From the NCBI GenBank assembly GCA_964485695.1, contig CAZAKZ010000208.1:1-8259 (forward strand): DNA of 8,259 nucleotides, read 5' to 3'. A program made the translations under genes and the position numbers. Within the stretch, counting starts at the first letter, position 1. Each line of letters starts with the position of its first letter. This DNA is from CAZAKZ01 sp964485695. Its GTDB lineage: Bacteria; Planctomycetota; JAFGQW01. Positions 1 through 5,842 of the stretch are shown in pieces. The notes beneath the pieces were generated by a model. It was not told the DNA's origin. It was given only the letters and a program-made list of their open reading frames with translations, and made no database searches.

Positions 1-2
1 AA

Positions 3-320
3 GGACTTTCACCTTCCTGGCCATGTACGCTGCCTGGCGCACGGGTCCACGCCCAGAGGACGTGGTATTATTCACTCAATAAGAACGAGACCGGGATCGT
101 GGTCGAGGTGTCCCAGGTCGGCAGCGCAGCCTATCCCCTGGTCGTGGAGGCGAAGACCGCATCGGGAAAGACGATGCGCAAGAGACTCTCCAGAACCGTG
201 AAGGTGAACCGGCTGGCGTTTCCCACGGCGGAAGAAGTCGTGGAGGTCATAGCCGGGCCCGGAGGGATCTACCCCGACATGGACAGATCGAACAACCGGT
301 GGCCGAAAAAGAAGAGATAG
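3..320 (+). CDS. C-terminal end of a protein, possibly an M1-type metallopeptidase (5' partial)
   Basis: The frame is open from the window edge to a TAG at 318-320. From about base 57 it reads as a credible protein end: RTWYYSLNKNETG, then a beta-rich segment containing VVEVSQVGSAAYPLVVEAKT and ASGKTMRKRL, closing with GIYPDMDRSNNRWPKKKR. A strand-rich domain with a late D-x-D-R-S-N-N-x-W motif resembles, from memory, the extreme C-terminus of many M1-like zinc aminopeptidases, where an Asp-rich turn precedes the end. No catalytic HExxH motif lies in the window, so activity cannot be judged. The first 18 or so residues (Pro/Cys/Arg-rich) look unlike the rest, and frame 2 is also open at the edge (RTFTFLAMYAAWRTGP), stopping at 80-82. 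A frameshift near base 50-60 is therefore possible, and the gene may be broken. That this is a real coding end is fairly likely; the family name is tentative. Confidence 0.42.
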   Translation, partial: GLSPSWPCTLPGARVHAQRTWYYSLNKNETGIVVEVSQVGSAAYPLVVEAKTASGKTMRKRLSRTVKVNRLAFPTAEEVVEVIAGPGGIYPDMDRSNNRWPKKKR

Positions 321-356
321 CCCTGGTGGAGCAACTCCGCCAGCGACGCCAGGGCT
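319..356 (+). terminator. Hairpin overlapping the upstream stop codon, possible terminator
   Basis: AGCCCTGG (319-326) and CCAGGGCT (349-356) form a perfect 8-bp stem. The enclosed segment holds a second small stem, GGAG-CAA-CTCC. The hairpin starts within the stop codon of the upstream frame, the right place for a transcript end. No run of T follows (tgcgtaaa), so it is not a canonical intrinsic terminator. It may be a 3'-end stabilising structure or chance in GC-rich DNA. Confidence 0.3.
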
Positions 357-546
357 TGCGTAAATACAGCCTGATATCCATGTTGAACAGATCCGAGAAA
401 TCGATCCAGCGATGCACGTCCGCGCGACCTGAAGATGCATGAGTTCCTCGGTTCTTCCATGTACAATGTGCATAAACATAAACGCCGCCAACCATAACTG
501 AGTGATGGGGAGCCGATGTCGTGCTGTTGGAATCCGCAGGGTCTCA
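357..546. other. Gene-free spacer, nothing recognisable
   Basis: No reading frame here looks like a protein on either strand. Frames that cross it carry Cys, Trp and Arg clusters typical of non-coding shadows. The stretch at about 440-500 is visibly more AT-rich than the rest of the window (for example tgcataaacataaacg). This fits a non-coding spacer or an old decayed segment. No tRNA cloverleaf, direct repeat array or insertion sequence end was seen. Confidence 0.5.
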
Positions 547-574
547 TTGAATCCGGCCCGAATTCTGATAGACT
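547..574 (+). promoter_or_regulatory. Candidate sigma-70-type promoter
   Basis: A -35-like TTGAAT (547-552) and a -10-like TAGACT (569-574) are separated by 16 bases. The -10 is preceded by TG at 566-567, giving an extended -10 arrangement (TGA-TAGACT). Each hexamer matches consensus at four of six positions. It would start transcription near 582, about 110 bases before the small frame at 695, and could also drive the mannosidase gene further on. The assignment rests on motif and position only. Confidence 0.35.
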
Positions 575-694
575 GCATTCCGCTCCTTCGGCTTTGCCCC
601 CCGGTTTCGGATTCCACCTTGTCTATATAGCCGAGGGGAAGTGCATTGTTGCTCTACGGCCGAGGACCTCGAAGGCCGAAAAATGGAGTGGGCG

Positions 695-934
695 ATGATT
701 GATATTCAGGAGCACGTGTACGCGGACAACCCGCTGCAGGGGCCTCCAGATGTCCGAACGCGCCTGAAGAACACCTGCTATTTCTTCCTCGGAAACGGAC
801 TGATCCAGGCGGAAGGCGGTTCGCATACAACCTTCAAGACAAACATAATTGGATTTATATCCTGGCCGGGGGAATTTCGCCTGCCTTATCCGGAAGAGGA
901 CGTCATCATGGAAGCCATAGTTTCACAGGACTGA
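695..934 (+). CDS. Small 79-residue protein, probably a truncated N-terminus of a larger gene
   Basis: ATG at 695 is preceded by GGAG (685-688) with a 6-base gap, better than the GTG at 641 or the ATG at 683 in the same frame. The first 39 or so residues (MIDIQEHVYADNPLQGPP, then DVRTRLKNTCYFFLGNGLIQA) have the even composition of a conserved protein start. They resemble, from memory, the beginning of a long uncharacterised protein family, which I cannot name with certainty. After LIQA the sequence changes character (EGGSHTTFKTNIIGFISWPG) and stops at 932-934. This looks like the N-terminus of a longer gene joined to unrelated or out-of-order sequence, so a remnant is more likely than a complete small protein. 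It has no signal peptide or membrane segment. It lies 61 bases before the mannosidase start on the same strand, so co-transcription is plausible. Confidence 0.4.
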   Translation: MIDIQEHVYADNPLQGPPDVRTRLKNTCYFFLGNGLIQAEGGSHTTFKTNIIGFISWPGEFRLPYPEEDVIMEAIVSQD

Positions 935-983
935 GCTTCCTTCCGCTTCCGGCCCCGGTTTCTGGATGTTTTGCATCGAGAAT

Positions 984-988
984 AGGAG
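984..988 (+). promoter_or_regulatory. Ribosome binding site that sets the mannosidase start
   Basis: AGGAG lies 7 bases before the ATG at 996. The earlier in-frame ATG at 966 has no comparable motif and would add ten residues not expected before the first GH38 strand. The start at 996 is therefore preferred. Confidence 0.6.
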
Positions 989-995
989 CCAAGGA

Positions 996-3500
996 ATGGT
1001 GTCCAAGACCCTTTTTCTCGTCTGTAATGCCCACCTGGATCCCGTCTGGCTGTGGCAATGGGAAGAGGGCCTGGCCGAAACCCTGGCCACCTTCCGGACC
1101 GCGGCGCGGCTCTGCGAGGCTTTCGACGGATTCGTCTTCAACCACAACGAAGCTGTCCTCTACCAGTGGGTAGAAACCCATGAACCCGGACTCTTCGCGC
1201 AGATCCAGGGTCTGGTTGATAGCGGCCGGTGGTACATCATGGGTGGATGGTACTTACAGCCCGACTGTAACCTGCCATCGGGGGAATCCCTGGTCCGGCA
1301 GATCCTGTGGGGAAAACGCTACTTCCAGGAGAAGTTCAACACCGAGCCGAGGGTTGCCGTCAACCTGGATCCGTTCGGCCATACACGCGGCCTGGTCCAG
1401 ATTCTGAAGAAGTCGGGCTACTCTGGATATCTCTTCTGCCGTCCCGATCCCGGAGGACTTCCGCTCCCGGGAGAGGATTTCATATGGGCGGGGTATGACG
1501 GCTCGGAAATCCTGGCCCACCGCGCGCCCGACCACTACAACTCCGAACGCGGAAAAGCCCGGGCCAAGATCAAGCGCTGGTTGGCGGCCAACAGGGACCG
1601 GCAAACCGGAATCCTGCTCTGGGGCATCGGCAATCACGGCGGAGGGCCCTCGAGAGAAGACCTGACGCGAATCGGCCAGTTGATTTCGGAGGAGAACGAG
1701 TGGGACATCCGGCATGGACGGCCGGAGGATTATTTTTGTCGGCTGGAAGCGGAGAGGGACCGCCTCCCCCGTGTCGAGCGGGATCTGAATCCGTGGGCCG
1801 TGGGCTGCTACACGTCCATGGCCCTGGTCAAGCAGAAACACCGCCTCCTGGAGAACACCTACCTCTTGACCGAGAAGATGGTGACCAATGCGGTCCTGGC
1901 AGGAGCCATCGACAATCCTGCACAAGAGCTCAGAGAGGCTCTGGAGGACCTTCTCTTCTGTGAGTTTCATGATGTGCTCCCCGGAACTTCAATCCCTGAG
2001 GTGGAGGCGGACGCCCTGCAGAGGATGGACCACGGACTGGCGATCCTCTCCCGCCTGCGGGCTCGGACCTTCTTCACTCTTCTGGGCAGCCACGCACCGG
2101 CGGCCGAAGGTGAGTTTCCCGTTTTCGCATACAATCCCCATCCCTACGAGTTGGAAGAGACCCTGGTGTGCGAACTCCAGCCTCCGGAACCGAATTTCGA
2201 CAGGAGTCGCTTCCTCCTCCCGGACCTCAGGGACGGTAGCGGCAATCCCATGCCCTTCCAGCTGGAAAAGGAGAGCTGCAACATCTCCGTCGATCAGAGG
2301 AAGCGCCTCGTTTTTCGTGGAATCCTGAAACCCGCCGCCCTGACCCGGTTCTCCTGCCGGCTGCGCGAAGTCGAAGCCCTCGACGAGCCGCGGAGAAGTA
2401 CGTGCACACCGCTCGTTCTGAAGTCCGATGCCTGCGAAGTGGTCATCAACCGGGAGACCGGGCTGATGGATCGCTACCGGGTTCAGGGAGTCGATTTCCT
2501 GAATCCCGAGGCCTTCAAGCCTCTGGTCATGAAGGACTATCCGGATCCCTGGGGCATGAAAGTCAGGTGTTTCAGGGACGTGGAAGGTGCCTTCTCCCTC
2601 CTGTCCGCAGAGGAGAGCGCTGGATTCGCCGGGGTCTCGCAGCCGGAGTTGAAGCCGGTCAGGGTGATCGAGGACGGATCCATCCGGACCACGGTGGAAT
2701 CGCTGTTCCACTACGGGCGCTCCATGCTCTGTCTGCGGTACAGGATCCCTCGAGTCGGAAGCGAGGTGGAAGTTGATGTCCGGGTTTACTGGATGGAGAA
2801 GGACCGGATGCTGAAGCTGACCATCCCCACTTGTTTCCCGGAGGGGGCTTGCTTCGGACAGGTTGCCTACGGTGTGGAGGCATTCCACAGGGAAGACCAA
2901 GAGCATGCGGCCCAGAAATGGATCGCCGTCACCTCCCCCGACCGGAAAAGTGCATTGACCGTGATCAATGACGCCACCCACGGTTTTGATTTCATGACGG
3001 GAGAGCTGCGTCTTTCGCTCCTGCGTTCCCCGGCCTACTCCGGTCATCCGGTGAGCGACGAAATTCCCATTGTCCGCCAGGACCGGTTCGAGCCCCGGAT
3101 TGACCAGGGGGAACGGCGGTTCCGGTTCTGGATGAACGCGGGTCCCGCCGAAGAGAGGTTCAACGGAATCGGTCGCGAGGCCACGGTCAAGAACGAGGCG
3201 CCACTGACCCTGTGCTGCTACCCTCCGGGCACAGGAAAGGCCTTGCCTCCGGGGGTATCCCTGTCCGACCGGGTCATCCAGCTCACCGCCCTGAAGATGG
3301 CGGAAGACGGGGATCGGCTCATCCTCCGCCTCTTCGAACCAACTGGAAAGGATAGAAATACCGTCCTGTGCATTCCCTGCATGAATCTGGAACTCGACGT
3401 GTCGCTGGCGGGCCACGAGATCAAGACACTGGCCGTGGATCTCCGATCCGGCAAGGTCACGACCGTGGATCTGCTGGAAAGGAACCCGGGTAGCGGGTAG
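996..3500 (+). CDS. Glycoside hydrolase family 38 alpha-mannosidase
   Basis: This 834-residue protein is a retaining, zinc-dependent exo-alpha-mannosidase that would remove terminal alpha-mannosyl residues from glycans or mannosides. Family landmarks appear in order. NAHLDPVWLWQWEEG at 11-25 supplies the zinc ligands His13 and Asp15. MGGWYLQPDCNLPSGES follows at about 82-98. NLDPFGHT at 123-130 carries the expected nucleophile and zinc ligand Asp125. GIGNHGGGPSRED begins near 210. The middle domain starts around 271 with CYTSMALVKQKHRLLEN, and EFHDVLPGTS at about 323-332 provides the fourth zinc ligand His325. Beta-sandwich domains fill the C-terminal half. The length is within the bacterial GH38 range. 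There is no signal peptide, so it should act in the cytoplasm on imported oligosaccharides or mannosides. The linkage preference cannot be read from sequence. A mannosylglycerate-hydrolase type (MngB-like) is one alternative within the family. The gene looks intact although both neighbours look broken. Confidence 0.93.
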   Translation: MVSKTLFLVCNAHLDPVWLWQWEEGLAETLATFRTAARLCEAFDGFVFNHNEAVLYQWVETHEPGLFAQIQGLVDSGRWYIMGGWYLQPDCNLPSGESLVRQILWGKRYFQEKFNTEPRVAVNLDPFGHTRGLVQILKKSGYSGYLFCRPDPGGLPLPGEDFIWAGYDGSEILAHRAPDHYNSERGKARAKIKRWLAANRDRQTGILLWGIGNHGGGPSREDLTRIGQLISEENEWDIRHGRPEDYFCRLEAERDRLPRVERDLNPWAVGCYTSMALVKQKHRLLENTYLLTEKMVTNAVLAGAIDNPAQELREALEDLLFCEFHDVLPGTSIPEVEADALQRMDHGLAILSRLRARTFFTLLGSHAPAAEGEFPVFAYNPHPYELEETLVCELQPPEPNFDRSRFLLPDLRDGSGNPMPFQLEKESCNISVDQRKRLVFRGILKPAALTRFSCRLREVEALDEPRRSTCTPLVLKSDACEVVINRETGLMDRYRVQGVDFLNPEAFKPLVMKDYPDPWGMKVRCFRDVEGAFSLLSAEESAGFAGVSQPELKPVRVIEDGSIRTTVESLFHYGRSMLCLRYRIPRVGSEVEVDVRVYWMEKDRMLKLTIPTCFPEGACFGQVAYGVEAFHREDQEHAAQKWIAVTSPDRKSALTVINDATHGFDFMTGELRLSLLRSPAYSGHPVSDEIPIVRQDRFEPRIDQGERRFRFWMNAGPAEERFNGIGREATVKNEAPLTLCCYPPGTGKALPPGVSLSDRVIQLTALKMAEDGDRLILRLFEPTGKDRNTVLCIPCMNLELDVSLAGHEIKTLAVDLRSGKVTTVDLLERNPGSG

Positions 3501-3507
3501 TCGCGTC

Positions 3508-3633
3508 ATGAGCTCAAGAGACAAGGTCCGGAAAACCCTCCAGTTCGATTCCCCACCGGGGATCCCCCGTCAGAAAGGAATATACGTGGATGAATGGGGA
3601 TGCCGCTTCACCAACATCCAGGACGGCGTTATC
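3508..3633 (+). pseudogene. Remnant of a uroporphyrinogen-decarboxylase-like (URO-D superfamily) gene
   Basis: The frame starts with ATG 7 bases after the mannosidase stop. It reads MSSRDKVRKTLQFDSPPGIP, the typical start of URO-D superfamily proteins (S-R-E-x-V-x-x-T-L-x-F-x-x-P-x-x-x-P). After RQ it jumps directly to GIYVDEWGCRFTNIQDGVI, a motif that in such proteins normally lies several dozen residues later (T-Y-x-D-E-W-G-C-x-F-x-N-I-x-x-G-V-I-G-E). Family sequence then ends at about 3633. This fits an internal deletion near 3574 plus loss of everything after 3633, leaving under 45 codons of a roughly 350-residue enzyme. The URO-D superfamily includes haem-pathway decarboxylases and corrinoid-dependent methyltransferases. 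This YxDEWGC subgroup is usually annotated only at superfamily level. The spacing suggests it was once in an operon with the mannosidase. The frame runs on into the next gene, so automatic annotation may wrongly fuse them. Confidence 0.62.
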
Positions 3634-3747
3634 AGCCCGTGGCCTGGTGCCTGTATATTCCGATTCCGGTCGATTACACTTCGGGTATCCGGGGACACCG
3701 GCCGAAATGAGCCGGTAGAGCTCTCGCCTCCACGAAAGGAACGAATC
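3634..3747 (+). other. Leader region before the propeller/FGE-like gene, with a small hairpin
   Basis: The stretch is open in frame but does not look like protein (SPWPGACIFRFRSITLRV). It has an AT-richer patch at about 3651-3680 (ctgtatattc ... gattacact) that could hold the promoter of the following gene, although no convincing -35/-10 pair was found. ACCGGC (3697-3702) and GCCGGT (3711-3716) form a perfect 6-bp stem with an 8-base loop, ending 31 bases before the start codon. The hairpin may be a leader structure or chance in GC-rich sequence. Confidence 0.35.
3735..3740 (+). promoter_or_regulatory. Ribosome binding site that sets the start at 3748
   Basis: AAAGGA sits 7 bases before the ATG at 3748, which opens directly into a signal peptide. 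The upstream in-frame ATG at 3508 belongs to the URO-D remnant. Confidence 0.55.
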
Positions 3748-5832
3748 ATGATCGTGAGATCCCGTCCATACCGGAGACTGCTTGCGGTATTCGGTCTGCT
3801 GGCCTTGTGCTGGCTCGCGGCCTTTAACGGGCCGGCTGTCACGGCCCAGAAGGCCGATGATCCCGGGAAGCCGGATCCCACCCTGGGCGAAGTGCCGCTC
3901 CCCGCGAAGAAGGGGTGGAACGCGTTCCTGGTGCACGACGCGGGCGTCGGTGTGTGGACGGTCAAGACCATGCCGTTTTTTCCACCATTCGGCACGCCCC
4001 AGATCGTGGGCCTCGATGATCAGGGCCGCTGCACCGTCCTCTACGGCTACAGCGGCAGGTGGACACCACTCCACGCCCTGCACGACGGCTACTGGCTGGG
4101 CGCCATGGCCTGGATCGACCTCGATCCCCGCCGACCCGGGTGTGAGCTCTACGTGGGAGGAAAGCGCGGCCGCATCTACCAGGTACATCCACGCGAGAGG
4201 AGTGGCGTGGAGGTTCGCGTGGTGGAGGACATCCGCGGGGAGGAGATCACCACCCTGGTGGGAGGTCGGCTCCGTGCTTCCCCGGAATCTCCACCCGCGA
4301 TGTTCGTGTTCACAACGCTGGGCAGGACATACCTGGTGGATGTTCCCCCGGACGCCGCGGCCGATACCTACCGGACGCGACAGATCGCCCGGGTTCCCGG
4401 CCGGGTTCGGAATGCCGTGATGGTGGGACGACTCGACGACGGCAAGGCGCCCTGGGTGGCCACGGCCAGCCATGCAGGCGAGGTGGCCCTGGTGCGTCTC
4501 GCGGCCAGCGATCGCTTTGAGCGCAAGGTGATCCTGACCGCGCCCATGGGATTCGGCCGCCTGGCGCTCCGTGCGCAGGGGGGCGATGCTCCGCCCGTGC
4601 TCTATGTGGGGCGCGACGACGGCGCGCTCATCCGCCTCGAGCGGAACCGGGATGGGTCCTGGCGTCACGAGATGATCTACGCCGGCCCGCAGGGCATCCG
4701 GGGCGTGGTCACCGGCCGGTTCGACGCCGATCCAAAGGCGGAGTCCGTGGCGGTCTTCGGCTATTCGGGAAAGGTCCAGCTGGTGACCCGGCGGCCGGGG
4801 CAGGCGTGGACCGTGGAGACTCTCTTTAAGGACCGGGACAAGGGGCATTCCCTGGCCGTCGCCGAGCTGGACGGCCGGAACGCGACCCGGGAGATCGTGG
4901 GTTCAGGCTACGGTTGCCGGATCTTCCTGCTCAGCCGGCCACCGGGCTACGGCCTGAAGGGCGTGGCCGTGGACCCGGATCAACGCGAAGCGAAGGAGAA
5001 CCCGGTGCATGTTCCGGCAGGATGCGATGCCGTGGGGAAGGACTGCGTCTGGATCGAATACGACAGGAAGAAGCTCTACGTGCCGAAGGAAATCCGGCAC
5101 GGGAAGACCGGCATCGAGCTGGTGTTGATCGCGCCGGGGAAATACTGGATGGGAGCGAGCCCCGGGGACGAGAAAGCCGAAAGTGCAGAGAAGCCCCGGC
5201 ATCGGGTGAAGATCGCGCAGCCGTTTTATCTCGGGAAGTACGAGGTGACAAACGGCCAGTATCGCAAGTTCAAGCCGGACCACGACAGTGGGTCGTACAA
5301 AGATCACTCGTTGAATGGAGACGGGCAGCCGGTGGTCATGGTGAAGCGGAACGATGTGAAAGCATTCTGCGACGAGTACGGATTCCGCCTGCCGACCGAG
5401 GCGGAGTGGGAGTACGCGTGCCGGGCCGGCTCCACGACGCGATACCCCTGGGGGGACTCCGGTGCAGGGGGAAAAGGATGGGCCAACTGCCTGGACCAGA
5501 CCGCGAAGCGGAAATGGCCGGACTGGCCGGTGTTTTCCTGGGATGACGGATTTGCCGTGGCCTCCCCGGTGGGTGGATTCAAGGCGAATCCTTTCGGTCT
5601 GCACGACATGATCGGCAACGCCTGGGAATTGTGCTCTGACTGGTTCGATGAAACCGGATATCAGAAATGCAGCGGTGTGGATGAAGGAGGACCGGATACC
5701 GGAAAACACCACGTGCTTCGCGGGGGCTCCTGGGGCACCTTCCCGTTGCGCTGCCGGACTTCGTACCGCCACAAGCTCGACCCGTCGTCCGGCGGGGACA
5801 ATTACGGATTTCGTGTCGCCAGGACTCCGTAG
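3748..5832 (+). CDS. Exported beta-propeller protein with C-terminal FGE-like (SUMF1) domain
   Basis: The 694-residue protein begins with a signal peptide: basic MIVRSRPYRR, a hydrophobic stretch at 11-26 and a likely cleavage after VTA at 33. Six similar units start near residues 114, 167, 220, 268, 316 and 366, about 50 residues apart. Each has a small-hydrophobic strand, a G-x-L/F-D turn and a G-x-V strand, as in FG-GAP/VCBS-type propellers. An incomplete unit may precede them near 82. From about 455 to the end is a formylglycine-generating-enzyme family domain: GIELVLIAPGKYWMGASPGD, FYLGKYEVTNGQYRKF, FRLPTEAEWEYACRAG, YPWGD, NPFGLHDMIGNAWELCSDW, VLRGGSW (656-662) and GFRVARTP. In true FGE two cysteines follow RGGS. 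Here the first is Thr664 and only the second, Cys669, remains, so sulfatase activation is unlikely. The domain may instead bind ligands or do other oxygen chemistry. The start at 3748 is supported by a ribosome binding site and the signal peptide. Confidence 0.85.
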   Translation: MIVRSRPYRRLLAVFGLLALCWLAAFNGPAVTAQKADDPGKPDPTLGEVPLPAKKGWNAFLVHDAGVGVWTVKTMPFFPPFGTPQIVGLDDQGRCTVLYGYSGRWTPLHALHDGYWLGAMAWIDLDPRRPGCELYVGGKRGRIYQVHPRERSGVEVRVVEDIRGEEITTLVGGRLRASPESPPAMFVFTTLGRTYLVDVPPDAAADTYRTRQIARVPGRVRNAVMVGRLDDGKAPWVATASHAGEVALVRLAASDRFERKVILTAPMGFGRLALRAQGGDAPPVLYVGRDDGALIRLERNRDGSWRHEMIYAGPQGIRGVVTGRFDADPKAESVAVFGYSGKVQLVTRRPGQAWTVETLFKDRDKGHSLAVAELDGRNATREIVGSGYGCRIFLLSRPPGYGLKGVAVDPDQREAKENPVHVPAGCDAVGKDCVWIEYDRKKLYVPKEIRHGKTGIELVLIAPGKYWMGASPGDEKAESAEKPRHRVKIAQPFYLGKYEVTNGQYRKFKPDHDSGSYKDHSLNGDGQPVVMVKRNDVKAFCDEYGFRLPTEAEWEYACRAGSTTRYPWGDSGAGGKGWANCLDQTAKRKWPDWPVFSWDDGFAVASPVGGFKANPFGLHDMIGNAWELCSDWFDETGYQKCSGVDEGGPDTGKHHVLRGGSWGTFPLRCRTSYRHKLDPSSGGDNYGFRVARTP

Positions 5833-5842
5833 CCGCAGCCTG

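Noticed and set aside
72..617. Minus-strand open frame of 181 codons at the left end
   Set aside because: It overlaps the more credible + strand tail and the spacer. Its translation is rich in Arg, His, Ser and Cys with no domain, and it has no ribosome binding site.
516..698. Plus-strand 60-codon frame before the small gene
   Set aside because: The composition (Cys, Trp, Pro, Ser) is not protein-like. It overlaps the promoter candidate and the start of the better frame at 695.
1989..3524. Long minus-strand open frame opposite the mannosidase
   Set aside because: It is antisense to a well-supported GH38 gene. The openness follows from GC-rich codon use, and the translation shows no family features.
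3652..3680. Possible promoter (TGTATA ... TACACT) before the propeller/FGE gene
   Set aside because: The -35 matches only three of six positions and there is no extended -10. It is too weak to annotate beyond noting the AT-richer patch.
3805..3810. Possible lipoprotein signal around Cys21 of the propeller/FGE protein
   Set aside because: The residues before the cysteine are L-A-L, and the -1 position should be Gly, Ala or Ser. The hydrophobic stretch continues past it to a normal VTA cleavage site.
3514..4848. Long minus-strand open frame opposite the propeller gene
   Set aside because: It is antisense to a gene with a signal peptide and clear repeats. The translation is rich in His, Gly, Pro and Arg without a domain.
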